Assembly (NCBI GenBank): GCA_029237775.1
Contig: JAQZBR010000001.1
Location: 372,001 to 436,000 of the forward strand
Length of the DNA: 64,000 bases
DNA from: Bacteroidota bacterium
Lineage (GTDB): Bacteria > Bacteroidota > Bacteroidia > 2-12-FULL-35-15
Direction of reading: 5' to 3'
Part shown: positions 8,025 through 17,543 of the stretch, one piece after another
How the letters are laid out: each line of letters begins with the position of its first letter
Numbering within the stretch: position 1 is the first letter of the stretch
Notes under the pieces: generated by a model
Database searches by the model: none
What the model was told of the DNA's origin: nothing
The model's input: the letters and a program-made list of their open reading frames with translations, nothing else
Position numbers and translations under genes: made by a program

Positions 8025-8927
8025 CTATTTCCCAATCATTACTGCCAACTGAATGGCCGGCAGGTAAAAGAAAGAACCGAACATGAGCTTGCGTGCAGCT
8101 TCAATAGTGCATTCCTTATATAAAATATAAGCCTGGTAAAGGAAATAGATGCTACAAAATGAAATTACAAATGCCGAAATAGTTCCAGAAAAATGAAACA
8201 TCACTGGCATTAAGCTGATGGGATACAGGAACAGAGTATACACAAGGATCTGGAAAGCGCTGCTTTTATCGCGGCCTCCCGGGGAAGGAAGCATTCTGAA
8301 TCCGGCTTTTTTGTAATCATCATCAATCACCCATGCAATAGCCCAGAAGTGAGGGAATTGCCAGATGAATTGTCCTGCAAACATGATCCAGCCTAAAAGA
8401 GTGATTTCCCCAAAACCTTCTGTTGCAGCAACACATCCTAACAATGGTGGAATCGCTCCCGGGAACGCTCCTATAAATACAGCAAATGGTGTTACCCGTT
8501 TTAAAGGTGTATAAACAACTGTATAAAGAACCAACGCTAAAAGACCAAGAATACCACTCAGGGGATTCATAAACACGGTAAGGATTGTGATTCCGGCACT
8601 GCCTGTAACAGCGGCCAGGATCAAGGCCTCATTTACACTCATTCTGCCCTGTGGCAATGGACGGTTTTGCGTACGGGTCATTAATTTATCAAAATTTCGT
8701 TCAATGATCTGGTTGAACCCGTTGGAAGAGCCTGTCACAAGGAAACCACCGAGCACAAGCCATCCCATCTGCGCCCAGTTCACGGTTTCCGAGGCAGCTG
8801 TATAACCAATGGCAGCGGAGATCACAACCAGTGAAGCAAGCCTGAATTTCATAAAGGCAGCATAATCACGTAATTTACTCACGCGTGCAATGGGTTGTTC
8901 TAAAGTGTTAACGTCTTCTGTGATCAA
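8025..8927 (-). CDS. cyoE: Protoheme IX farnesyltransferase (heme O synthase)
   Basis: Transfers a farnesyl group to protoheme to make heme O for the oxidase. It is a UbiA-type membrane prenyltransferase with 300 residues and seven to nine helices. The first aspartate-rich region is SNGFNQIIERNFDKLMTRTQ (residues 68-87) and is followed by NRPLPQGRM; the second conserved region reads WQFPHFWAIAWVIDDDYKKA. The start is TTG at 8927 or a GTG 15 codons later; no ATG fits before residue 26. It is the first gene of the oxidase accessory unit, divergent from the channel gene at 9181. Confidence 0.93.
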   Translation of the reverse strand: MITEDVNTLEQPIARVSKLRDYAAFMKFRLASLVVISAAIGYTAASETVNWAQMGWLVLGGFLVTGSSNGFNQIIERNFDKLMTRTQNRPLPQGRMSVNEALILAAVTGSAGITILTVFMNPLSGILGLLALVLYTVVYTPLKRVTPFAVFIGAFPGAIPPLLGCVAATEGFGEITLLGWIMFAGQFIWQFPHFWAIAWVIDDDYKKAGFRMLPSPGGRDKSSAFQILVYTLFLYPISLMPVMFHFSGTISAFVISFCSIYFLYQAYILYKECTIEAARKLMFGSFFYLPAIQLAVMIGK

Positions 8928-9131
8928 TTTCTGTGGCTTTTTGTAAGCGGATACAATTTTACCAAAATATTCTCAGATTGCGTGTGTTTGTGCGAAATTT
9001 TAGACCATTTTTATATTAACAGGGATGAATTTTTAGTAAATCTGCTCCTTGAAAAAAATCATCCGGAATTCAAATCCTAATTGAGAACATTTAAATACTC
9101 ATAGAATCAAGTTCCAATCTTGATGAAAACA

Positions 9132-9161
9132 TTGTCTTTTAGTTTTATTAAAATACATTTG
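9132..9161 (+). promoter_or_regulatory. Promoter TTG-N19-TACATTTG of the channel gene
   Basis: TTG at 9132-9134, exactly 19 bases, then TACATTTG at 9154-9161. This is a full match to the Bacteroidota housekeeping consensus. The predicted transcript start gives a leader of about 14 bases before ATG 9181. The rest of the 253-base intergenic region 8928-9180 shows no other clear signal. Confidence 0.75.
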
Positions 9162-9180
9162 CCCAAAGCATTTTTACCTT

Positions 9181-11079
9181 ATGATCACTAAACCTACCTT
9201 GACCCAACGTTTGAGATATTCTTTTGAGAATACGCTCTCAAAAGGCACTCCGGCCATTATCATGTGGCTCGCAATTCTTTCAATACTGATCGTAGTGATT
9301 GCGGCTGCATTCCTTGCCCTTACCGGAATTAAACAGGCAGAAGGAGAAGATCTTAATTTTGTTGAAGCAGCCTGGCAAAGCCTTATGCATACGATGGATT
9401 CAGGAACGCTGGGTGGGGACAGTGGCTGGAGTTTCAGGATAGTGATGCTTTTTGTAACGATCGGAGGTATCTTTATTTTGAGCAGTCTGATCGGAACTCT
9501 TACTGCCGGACTGGAAAGCACGCTCGATGAGATGAGAAAAGGCAGATCAAAAGTGCTTGAATCAGATCATACACTTATCCTCGGCTGGTCCTCAAAGATC
9601 TCTTCCATTATTTCAGAATTGATGATTGCCAATGCGAATCAGAAAAAGCCACGGATTGTGATCATGGCTGATAAGGACAAAGTGGAAATGGAAGATGAGA
9701 TCCGCTCCAAATTCCCTGACACGGGACATATGAAGATCATTTGCAGAACCGGAAGTCCGCTCGACCTTACTGACCTGGAAGTTGTAAGTCCGCATGATGC
9801 AAAATCCATCATTATACTATCACCTGAAGAAGGAAATGCAGATACGCATGTGATCAAATCGATCCTTGCAATTACAAATAACCCAAAAAGGAAACAGGGA
9901 AAATATCACATTGTTGCTGAGATCCGCAACCAGGAGAATATGGAAGCTGCTGAGCTTGTTGGAGCAGATGAAGCTGTGATTGTCCTTTCTGGAGAGCTCA
10001 TTGCGCGCGTCACCGCTCAAACCTGCAGACAATCGGGTTTAAGTGTAGTGTACACTGAATTGCTTGACTTTGATGGAGCAGAGATCTACTTCAAGAAAGA
10101 AGAAAACTTATATAATAAAACATACAAAGAAGCTTTGTTCGCCTATGAGAATTCTGCCGTCATGGGGATCTATCACGCAAATGGAGACGTTTCAATCAAT
10201 CCTGATATGGATAAAATAATCGGGCAGGGCGATAAGATCATTGCAATCTCCGAAGACGATGACACTATTAATTTGTCAGGTAAAACTCGATTCGACATTG
10301 AAATCTCCTCTATCATCAATGAAGTTCAGCGCGAGCAAAAGAAAGAAAGGACTCTGATCCTTGGCTGGAATCAAAAAGGAAATTCAATCATCAGGGAACT
10401 TGATAACTATGTTTCACAAGGTTCTGAAATACTTGTCGTGGCGGAGTTGACAGAGGTTGCAGGTATCCTGAATATACTTAAACCCATTTTAAAGAATACA
10501 ACAGTTGAATTTAAAAAAGCGAACACAACGGAGAAATCGCTTCTCAATTCTCTTCCTGTGGATTCGTACGATCATATAATAATTCTATGTTATGAAGACA
10601 TGGACATTCAGGAAGCCGATGCAAAAACACTGATCACATTACTGCATCTCAGAAACATTTCTGAGACGGCCAAGATCGATTTCAGCATTGTAAGTGAAAT
10701 GCTCGATGTGCGAAATAGGGAACTTGCAGAGGTTACAAAGGCGGATGATTTTATTGTAAGCGACAAACTGATCAGTCTGATGCTTTCTCAACTTTCAGAA
10801 AACAGGCATTTGGAAAAAGTTTTCTCCACACTTTTTTCATCAGACGGTTCTGAAATTTATTTGCGACCAATTAAACATTATGTTCAACCCGAAAGCAGCA
10901 CTAATTTTTATACGATACTTGAATCGGCAGCAGCAAAGGGGGAAACGGCAATTGGTTATAGGATTGAATCGCTTTCAAAAGAAACCGATCAGACTTACGG
11001 AATTGTTGTTAATCCCGACAAATCGAAAAAGGTTAAATGGTCAGCTGAAGACAAGATCATAGTTCTAGCGGAAGACTGA
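9181..11079 (+). CDS. CASTOR/POLLUX-like ion channel with RCK/NAD-binding domains
   Basis: Membrane ion channel related to plant CASTOR, POLLUX and DMI1 and to calcium-gated potassium channels. Two membrane helices (residues ~24-48 and ~87-108) flank a pore region containing AWQSLMHTMDSGTLGGDSGW. Then come tandem regulator-of-conductance domains, each with a Rossmann start: TLILGWSSKISSIISEL (~131-147) and TLILGWNQKGNSIIREL (~395-411). Length 632 is right for bacterial homologues. The last base of its TGA stop abuts the last codon of the convergent phosphatase gene. The family call is firm; ion selectivity and gating ligand are not visible. Confidence 0.87.
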   Translation: MITKPTLTQRLRYSFENTLSKGTPAIIMWLAILSILIVVIAAAFLALTGIKQAEGEDLNFVEAAWQSLMHTMDSGTLGGDSGWSFRIVMLFVTIGGIFILSSLIGTLTAGLESTLDEMRKGRSKVLESDHTLILGWSSKISSIISELMIANANQKKPRIVIMADKDKVEMEDEIRSKFPDTGHMKIICRTGSPLDLTDLEVVSPHDAKSIIILSPEEGNADTHVIKSILAITNNPKRKQGKYHIVAEIRNQENMEAAELVGADEAVIVLSGELIARVTAQTCRQSGLSVVYTELLDFDGAEIYFKKEENLYNKTYKEALFAYENSAVMGIYHANGDVSINPDMDKIIGQGDKIIAISEDDDTINLSGKTRFDIEISSIINEVQREQKKERTLILGWNQKGNSIIRELDNYVSQGSEILVVAELTEVAGILNILKPILKNTTVEFKKANTTEKSLLNSLPVDSYDHIIILCYEDMDIQEADAKTLITLLHLRNISETAKIDFSIVSEMLDVRNRELAEVTKADDFIVSDKLISLMLSQLSENRHLEKVFSTLFSSDGSEIYLRPIKHYVQPESSTNFYTILESAAAKGETAIGYRIESLSKETDQTYGIVVNPDKSKKVKWSAEDKIIVLAED

Positions 11080-13179
11080 TCAGAAGCGGATTCCAACAAT
11101 ACAAATATCATCAACCTGCGCGAGGTCACCGCGCCATTCCTCTATAAAGTCATTGAGGATATCTTTTTGAACATTCAACGGTTTAGATGAGATCTCGAAT
11201 AATTTTTCCTGCAGATGTTTGGATTTTAGTTTCTTTCCTTTATCTCCCCCAAACTGATCTGCGTATCCATCGGTTGATAAATATAAGGTTGTTCCTTTTT
11301 CTGCCTGTACTGAGTACAAATTAAAAGAGTCGGTTCTTTCACCGTGTCCTACAGGCATCTTATCACATTCAAGTTTTAGAAGCGAATTATCCTTAACAAA
11401 CATTGGTGCATTATGTGCTGCCGAATAAGTGACAACACCGCTGCCTTTTTCAATACATAAAAGTATTCCGTCCATTCCGTCCTTTGCACCATCAATCGAA
11501 ACACTTTCTATTAAACGATTTCTTACATGATTGAGAATTTCATTAGGTTTGATTATTCCCCGCTCTGTTATCGCTTCATTAAGATATGATATATTCAGCA
11601 GGCTCATAAAAGCTCCAGGAACGCCATGCCCGGTTGAATCACAAACAGCCAGATAAAAATAATTGCCTGTTTCGGTTGCCCAGTAAAAATCACCGCTGAC
11701 AATATCTTTTGGTTTGAACAAAACGAAATGCTCTTTAAAATTTTCCTGAAGTATTTTATCCCCCGCAAGGAGAGCATGTTGAATTCGCTGGGCGTAATTA
11801 ATACTATCCACGATCTCTTTATTCTTTTCTTCGACAATATGTTTCTGCGTTTCAATCTCTACATTCTTATCATACAGATCATCATTGGCTTTCCGTTTGA
11901 TACGATATCCTCTGTAAGCAAGAGCAAGCATTATCAATACGAGCACACCTCCTGCAATACTAAATCCCGTGATGATCTTCTGCTGCTTAAGCTCTTCCTT
12001 GTTTAAAGCATCTCTTTTTTCCTGCTCAGCAGAAAGCATCTCTTCTTTTTTCTCAAACTCGTACTGGAGCTGTTTTTTCAAAGATGCTTTTTTCGTTTCC
12101 TCGTTCTTTGTGCTGTCGCGGTAAATAACAAATTGTTTATAATGTTCCAGTGATTGCTTATACTGACCCATATCGAGATAGATATTGGATAACAATTCCT
12201 CCGCCCGGTTAATGTTTTCGGGATAACCGATCTCCCTGGAAACATCACTTGCGATCTGCGCGTAAATCAGCGCTTCTTTCAGGTTCTTTTGTAACCGGTA
12301 ACACTCACCAATATTTCTTGTACTAAGCGAGATCCCGTCTTTATCCCCGATTGAATTTAATAGCTGATAGCTTTTCTTATAAAACTCAAGCGCCTCCTGA
12401 ACGTGTCCCTGATGATCCAACACAGAACCAATATTATTATAGCAATGCGCGATACCTTTTAGATCACCTGCTTCCTCCCGTACTATAAGGCTTCTTTTAT
12501 AATAATCCAATGCCTTTTCATTCTGTCCATTACTGGAATAGATGAACCCGATATTACTTAAAGGATATCCCAAACCTTCTTTATCTCCAACCTTCTCGTA
12601 ATACCCAATACTTTTTTCGAAATATTCAAGTGCTTTAGTTGTGTCTCCCTGATCCTGATAGACCATACCTAAATTATTAAGTGAAGTCGCAAGCCCCGGA
12701 GCGTCATTCATCTCTTCACGGATCTTAAGGCTCTTATGAAAATATTCGAGTGCCTCACGAATGTTGCCTTGGTCATTCAGGATAGTACCAATGTTATTAT
12801 AAGATTGTGCAAGGCCTTCCTTATTGCCGATAGACGACTGCAGCTCCAGACTTTTTTTATTGAACTCTATCGCTTTTTCAATGTTCCCCTGATTCTGATA
12901 GATGTATGCCATGTTATTCAGGGCATCGCCTTCGGTTTTTTTAATCGAAAGTCTTTTCGCATCGATGCGGATGCTGTCCCAGTAACCAATGCGGAAGATC
13001 ATCGCCTGTTCCCCGATCGCATGCCGGAGCTTAAGTTTGGCTGAATCCGATTGCGCTTTTTGAAGTGCCTTTTGAAGTGAATCAAGAACAAGATCCTGTG
13101 CGCTAAGTTTGATAACGGAAATGATAAAAAAGAAAAATAAGAAAGAATGGATCTTCTTCATTTTGATTTTAAAGATCAA
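11080..13179 (-). CDS. TPR-containing PP2C/SpoIIE-type serine phosphatase
   Basis: Membrane-anchored sensor phosphatase. After a signal sequence (ending LSAQ) come about seven tetratricopeptide repeats (residues ~60-340, recurrent YYKRSL, NNIG and EALEYF elements), then a coiled region, a membrane helix (~402-425, FSIAGGVLVLIMLALAYRGY), a second coiled linker and a C-terminal PP2C/SpoIIE domain (~470-699). Metal-site acidic residues lie in VSGDFYWA and AVCDSTGHGVPGAFMS, and in DICIVGIRF. The start at 13179 overlaps the previous stop by 4 bases (ATGA); MKKIHS at 13161 is an alternative. Being last in the surface-polysaccharide operon, it may act on an anti-sigma antagonist or on operon partners; that is inference. 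Confidence 0.88.
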   Translation of the reverse strand: MIFKIKMKKIHSFLFFFFIISVIKLSAQDLVLDSLQKALQKAQSDSAKLKLRHAIGEQAMIFRIGYWDSIRIDAKRLSIKKTEGDALNNMAYIYQNQGNIEKAIEFNKKSLELQSSIGNKEGLAQSYNNIGTILNDQGNIREALEYFHKSLKIREEMNDAPGLATSLNNLGMVYQDQGDTTKALEYFEKSIGYYEKVGDKEGLGYPLSNIGFIYSSNGQNEKALDYYKRSLIVREEAGDLKGIAHCYNNIGSVLDHQGHVQEALEFYKKSYQLLNSIGDKDGISLSTRNIGECYRLQKNLKEALIYAQIASDVSREIGYPENINRAEELLSNIYLDMGQYKQSLEHYKQFVIYRDSTKNEETKKASLKKQLQYEFEKKEEMLSAEQEKRDALNKEELKQQKIITGFSIAGGVLVLIMLALAYRGYRIKRKANDDLYDKNVEIETQKHIVEEKNKEIVDSINYAQRIQHALLAGDKILQENFKEHFVLFKPKDIVSGDFYWATETGNYFYLAVCDSTGHGVPGAFMSLLNISYLNEAITERGIIKPNEILNHVRNRLIESVSIDGAKDGMDGILLCIEKGSGVVTYSAAHNAPMFVKDNSLLKLECDKMPVGHGERTDSFNLYSVQAEKGTTLYLSTDGYADQFGGDKGKKLKSKHLQEKLFEISSKPLNVQKDILNDFIEEWRGDLAQVDDICIVGIRF

Positions 13180-14762
13180 TAATCGTTATAAAGGTTGCTC
13201 AGATCTGTACGGATTCCAAGAAAGATATAAGGGGTTTGTTTCGAAGTAAATTCGGTTTGGATTATCCGGTCTGCCACTCCTAGCTCGATCTTTAAATTCA
13301 TTCTGGTATCAAGAATATATGCTGCGCGAAGTGATGCTGTAATGAGTCTCGTTTGAAAACCCTGTCCGGTAAAATTTCCGTACTCCCGTGGGCGATTGCT
13401 ATACGATATAAATATATTCCTCCCATAATCTGTTCCGCCACTATCCGCACCATAAAAGGCATACATAAATTTGGCCTCTATAAATAAACGTTTATAACGA
13501 TAATTGAGGAAGGTGGCAGATTCAATGAAATTAGCGCCTAATGGGTGGGCCAGCGGTTCGTTCATATTGCTATAATTCTGCTGAACACTTCCATGTGCAT
13601 AAGTGTACGGACGCACATAATTGAATTCATATTGAAAATTCAAGCGTTTAATTGTGAAGAGATCAAAGCTTTTAAAGCCAAGTTGAAAAGCTTGCTTGTT
13701 TCCCCACCAACCGGAATCAGCTACAACTTCCTTCAACAGAAATTCATCCAGCAAAAGTTGACCATACAATTGCTGGTGCTTAAACAGTTTAAGCTTGAAT
13801 GATAAACCAAGAAACGCATTATCACTAGAACCTAATGAGTATTCTGCAGGCCTGAAAAACATGATCGGATTCAGGTAATTAACATCATATCCGCGGTGAC
13901 GGGTACTGTCAGAACCCTGCCAGACGATTGATTCGAACAGACCGATATTCAGACGTTTTGTAGCGTTCCATCCGAGATAATGAAAGGTAGCGTATTTGGT
14001 AAGATGATCTTTTTTTAAACCCGAAGGATTATTCATATCCTTCATGATCGTGTATAAATTTACGTAAGTGAGATGCCACACATTTGTAGTGATCTTAAGA
14101 AAAGGATACGGGGCGGAAACATCAGAAAGAAACAACGATCTGTATCCGTCACCCCAAAAATGCTTGTCCTGACCGGCCTGAATATTGAAGATCTTATTTG
14201 GCGACCAGGAAACATAACCTGAATAATACTGATAGCCATACCTTGTCAGGAATGTATCAGAATTACTTCTATAGGCTCTTCCAATGCCGGGAATAACTTT
14301 AGCCTGCTCAACAATGGAATCCTGCCATGAATTAAAAACCTGATTCCCTCCGATGATCTTTAAACTAAAAGCAAATTTATTCCCGAAGTAACCAAGAAGA
14401 TGACCGCCAATAGCCAGATCGCTGGTTAAACGTGAAGGAGAAGACAGATCGTAACCTCCATGCGCAGAAAGCAAAGGATACACCTCCACCTGTGATTTTG
14501 CTTCTTTATCGTGTTCTTCAGCTTTCGTACCTACAAGCAATCTCGGAAAAGGGGCAGAAGAATCTTTTATAAGCTTTACAGTTTCAAACGTATAAGGCTT
14601 AATAAAAGTCTGGGTGTTCTCTTCCTTATTGTTATAGTAATTATCAAACCCCCACAAGTAGTCGCGGTTAAGAGTATAATTCAATTGCTGCGCAGAAAGA
14701 CTTGCCCCACAAAACATGAGAATAAAAACTGTAACGACTTTTATTAAATAAGGCTTACTCAT
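13176..14762 (-). CDS. RemB/Wzi-like outer-membrane protein, paralogue 1
   Basis: A 528-residue secreted protein starting at MSKPYLIK (14762), with a signal peptide ending SLSAQ. An open frame continues upstream to 14840 but only into the preceding gene; the chosen start overlaps that gene by 8 bases. The body is rich in beta-strand patterns with alternating aromatics and is a relative of capsule-assembly Wzi and of Flavobacterium gliding/adhesion protein RemB. Key stretches: SPNKIFNIQAGQDKHFWGDG and GYRSLFLSDVSAPYPFLKI. The gene at 15889-17529 encodes a paralogue with the same motifs. Role in surface polysaccharide attachment is inferred from family and operon. Confidence 0.75.
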   Translation of the reverse strand: MSKPYLIKVVTVFILMFCGASLSAQQLNYTLNRDYLWGFDNYYNNKEENTQTFIKPYTFETVKLIKDSSAPFPRLLVGTKAEEHDKEAKSQVEVYPLLSAHGGYDLSSPSRLTSDLAIGGHLLGYFGNKFAFSLKIIGGNQVFNSWQDSIVEQAKVIPGIGRAYRSNSDTFLTRYGYQYYSGYVSWSPNKIFNIQAGQDKHFWGDGYRSLFLSDVSAPYPFLKITTNVWHLTYVNLYTIMKDMNNPSGLKKDHLTKYATFHYLGWNATKRLNIGLFESIVWQGSDSTRHRGYDVNYLNPIMFFRPAEYSLGSSDNAFLGLSFKLKLFKHQQLYGQLLLDEFLLKEVVADSGWWGNKQAFQLGFKSFDLFTIKRLNFQYEFNYVRPYTYAHGSVQQNYSNMNEPLAHPLGANFIESATFLNYRYKRLFIEAKFMYAFYGADSGGTDYGRNIFISYSNRPREYGNFTGQGFQTRLITASLRAAYILDTRMNLKIELGVADRIIQTEFTSKQTPYIFLGIRTDLSNLYNDY

Positions 14763-15858
14763 TTTCTGCAGGAACGCGGTTTTTTTTCTTTTTAATAAAG
14801 AATGGAATTTGAGCAATGAACAAGGCTGTTGTAGCAACAATTAAAAGTGAATAATTAGCATTCAAACTTATAGCCGCGAGGCTCACTGTCAATGCGATCA
14901 TGATCAGATTAAAAGCGTAAATCACGAGAACCGCCTGTTTGTGAGAACAACCAATATCAATAAGACGGTGATGAAGATGGTTTCTGTCTGCAGAAAAAGG
15001 TGAGACACCCTGTACGGCCCTGTAAATAAATATCCGGAGTGTATCTATAAGCGGATAAACCAATACTGCCATAGTGAAGATCGGCTTAGAAACATTCAGT
15101 ACAAATCCGTTATGAATAGCGCTCACATCATAGCTAATGAGTTTGATCGCCAGAATTGAGATTATTAACCCTATTGTTAATGAGCCCGAATCACCCATAA
15201 ATATTTTTGCCGGAGAGAAGTTAAAACATAGAAATGCCAATAGCGAACCTGATAAAGCTATTGCAAGGGCAGCCATTGCATAATCACCGGCAAAGGCAAA
15301 CCATCCTCCGAATGCAGAAGATGCAATGAATCCAACCCCACCTGCAAGGCCATCTACTCCATCAATCAGATTAAAGGCATTTACAACTACGATGTACGTA
15401 AACAAAGAAAGAAATACACTCGCCCAATACGGAAGGACGTGGATCCCGAAAATCCCATGCATGCTGACAATCCTGATATCTGCCATCAGCACAAGCACCA
15501 TTCCCACCATTACATGTGCTACAAGCTTTTTTACAGGGGCTGTTCCAATGATATCATCTTTAACACCGACAAAAAACATCACGAGCAATGTGGATAAGAT
15601 GAATCTGTAATCATTCACTGCGTTGAAGAGCTGTATCCCATCATGTATCTGCTGACTCGGAAACCATAGCGAATAAGAAAACACAGTGCCGGCAAAGATC
15701 ATGATCCCACCGATAGTCGGGATCATGCGCGTGTGCAGCTTACGGGTATCACCAGGAGCATCAAACAAACGCTTCAATATAGCTACCTTTATCAACGATG
15801 GTGTTGAAAGCAGGACCACAAAAAAAGATGTTATAAATACCAATATTAAAAACTCCAT
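14755..15858 (-). CDS. WecA/MraY-like polyprenyl-phosphate sugar-1-phosphate transferase
   Basis: Integral membrane enzyme that transfers a sugar-1-phosphate (GlcNAc-1-P in WecA/TagO) to undecaprenyl phosphate, starting a lipid-linked glycan. The 367 residues form about ten helices. Family motifs are VKDDIIGTAPVKKL, NLIDGVDGLAGG, FMGDSGSLTIGL and the cytosolic HLHHRLIDIG. The gene lies between the two RemB/Wzi-like genes and after GDP-fucose genes, so it probably initiates the polysaccharide these genes serve. Which sugar nucleotide is used cannot be deduced. Confidence 0.9.
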   Translation of the reverse strand: MEFLILVFITSFFVVLLSTPSLIKVAILKRLFDAPGDTRKLHTRMIPTIGGIMIFAGTVFSYSLWFPSQQIHDGIQLFNAVNDYRFILSTLLVMFFVGVKDDIIGTAPVKKLVAHVMVGMVLVLMADIRIVSMHGIFGIHVLPYWASVFLSLFTYIVVVNAFNLIDGVDGLAGGVGFIASSAFGGWFAFAGDYAMAALAIALSGSLLAFLCFNFSPAKIFMGDSGSLTIGLIISILAIKLISYDVSAIHNGFVLNVSKPIFTMAVLVYPLIDTLRIFIYRAVQGVSPFSADRNHLHHRLIDIGCSHKQAVLVIYAFNLIMIALTVSLAAISLNANYSLLIVATTALFIAQIPFFIKKKKNRVPAENE

Positions 15859-15888
15859 ATTCCTCCTTTTCCCTTCAGGGAATCTATT

Positions 15889-17529
15889 TTAGAAATCATA
15901 ATAAAAATTGGCAAGCGATGTTCTCAATCCGAAATATACGAGCTGAGAATTATAACTCACTTTACCTGTTCCGCTCTGCACTCTGTTTGTAACTCCTACT
16001 ACAACATTTAAATTCGATGCACGGTTGATCAGGTAGCCGATATGCACATCCTGGTAAGTAATAATTGTTCTGAGTCCCCCGGTTGTTTGAAATTTATCTT
16101 GCGGTTGTAACACATGAACAGAGCCGGATGATCTGAATATATTTCCTCCGAAATTATTACCCCCGAAATCATTTCCCTTAACAGCATAATTCCCTTTCAA
16201 CTGTATGAAAAAATCTTTGATCCTGTAATTGATAAAACCAACCATCTCATTGAAGTTCGCTCCGAGCGGATGTGCCAATGCCTGGTTATAATGCGTATAA
16301 CTCTGAAATGAATTGTTGGCAGCATAAGCGAAAGGCCGTACGCTGTTATATTCAAACTGAAAGTGCAGATTCCTTATCGTAAAAAGATCGTGATATTTTA
16401 AACCGATCTGATAACCGTATTTGTTTCCAACGTCACCGGTAGATTTTGACGGTCGTTCATCCAGCATACATTGTCCATACAGAGTGATTGAATTCGTCAC
16501 TTTGACCTTTAAAGTTAAGCCCAACAACATATTATTATCATCATCGAGACCATAAACTGCGGTATTCACGCCAATTACCGGATTAAAAGTATTAAAGCTG
16601 ACATGCTCTTTGTTTGTGGAATCGGCAGCTTTGAATATCATCCCCTGAAAAAATCCGATTTGTATCCTTTTCAATAAATCAATGCTAAGCATCTGAAATG
16701 ATCCGGTCTTTTTCTGAAAAAGCCTTTCCACATGAGGCGGAGTTTTTACGCCACCATCGGTAAGGTTCATGAATGAAGTGTAAAGATTCGTGTATTCAAT
16801 ATTCTTATACTTGGTCGTTATTCGGGCATACGGATAATTAAAAGCATTATCAGACAGCAACAGCGAACGGTATCCTTCACCAACAAAATGCTTCCCGTGA
16901 CCTACCTGAAAATTAAAAATTTTATTTGGCGAATACGAAACATAACCCGATGCCATCGCATAATCATATCCGTTCTTCCTGAAAACCTTGGAGCGTCCCT
17001 GCCCCGGGATTACCTGGTAATTATAATTGGCGGTTTGAGGAAACAGATCATCTGTTGAAGCAATGTAAGCATCAATATATTTCGGATAGGTAGACTGGTT
17101 TTCGTAGAAGGATGTTTCAAAGGATAGCTTTTCACCAATTTCGCCTTTTAATATGATTCCACGGGTGTTTTTATAAAGCTTCTCCCCGCTCGTATCGGCC
17201 ATATCCATCCCGAATTCAAAATTTAAAAGAGGATCAATACTTAGATAAAATTTATCTGAAGTGTCATTAACAATGATCAGATTCTCATGTTTTATTTTAC
17301 GGGCAAACCAGTTCCTGGATTTATCTTTTTGAATATGGACCGGCTTTTTAATATTAGGATGAAATTGTGAATTCAGTTGGGATGCAGAATCTGATTTACG
17401 CAAGCTGTCATTCTTTTTAGACGATTTATACGGCAATGACCACTCCCGGTTCAAAGGCATATTCCTCTGCGCGGGAAGCAGGTAAGGCAAAAGGAGTAAT
17501 ATAAAAATTAGTTTTTTCACAATGCGCAA
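15889..17529 (-). CDS. RemB/Wzi-like outer-membrane protein, paralogue 2
   Basis: A 546-residue secreted protein, signal peptide residues ~1-20 (ending LPAQ). Its core is paralogous to the gene at 13176: SPNKIFNFQVGHGKHFVGEG and GYRSLLLSDNAFNYPYARI correspond to SPNKIFNIQAGQDKHFWGDG and following residues there, and both end with LGLRTSLANFYYDF-like strands (GIRTDLSNLYNDY in paralogue 1). The N-terminal ~60 residues after the signal are basic and low in complexity. It follows fcl by 14 bases. Surface polysaccharide assembly or gliding-linked adhesion is inferred from the family. Confidence 0.73.
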   Translation of the reverse strand: MRIVKKLIFILLLLPYLLPAQRNMPLNREWSLPYKSSKKNDSLRKSDSASQLNSQFHPNIKKPVHIQKDKSRNWFARKIKHENLIIVNDTSDKFYLSIDPLLNFEFGMDMADTSGEKLYKNTRGIILKGEIGEKLSFETSFYENQSTYPKYIDAYIASTDDLFPQTANYNYQVIPGQGRSKVFRKNGYDYAMASGYVSYSPNKIFNFQVGHGKHFVGEGYRSLLLSDNAFNYPYARITTKYKNIEYTNLYTSFMNLTDGGVKTPPHVERLFQKKTGSFQMLSIDLLKRIQIGFFQGMIFKAADSTNKEHVSFNTFNPVIGVNTAVYGLDDDNNMLLGLTLKVKVTNSITLYGQCMLDERPSKSTGDVGNKYGYQIGLKYHDLFTIRNLHFQFEYNSVRPFAYAANNSFQSYTHYNQALAHPLGANFNEMVGFINYRIKDFFIQLKGNYAVKGNDFGGNNFGGNIFRSSGSVHVLQPQDKFQTTGGLRTIITYQDVHIGYLINRASNLNVVVGVTNRVQSGTGKVSYNSQLVYFGLRTSLANFYYDF

Positions 17530-17543
17530 AGCGCTCAGGTTAT

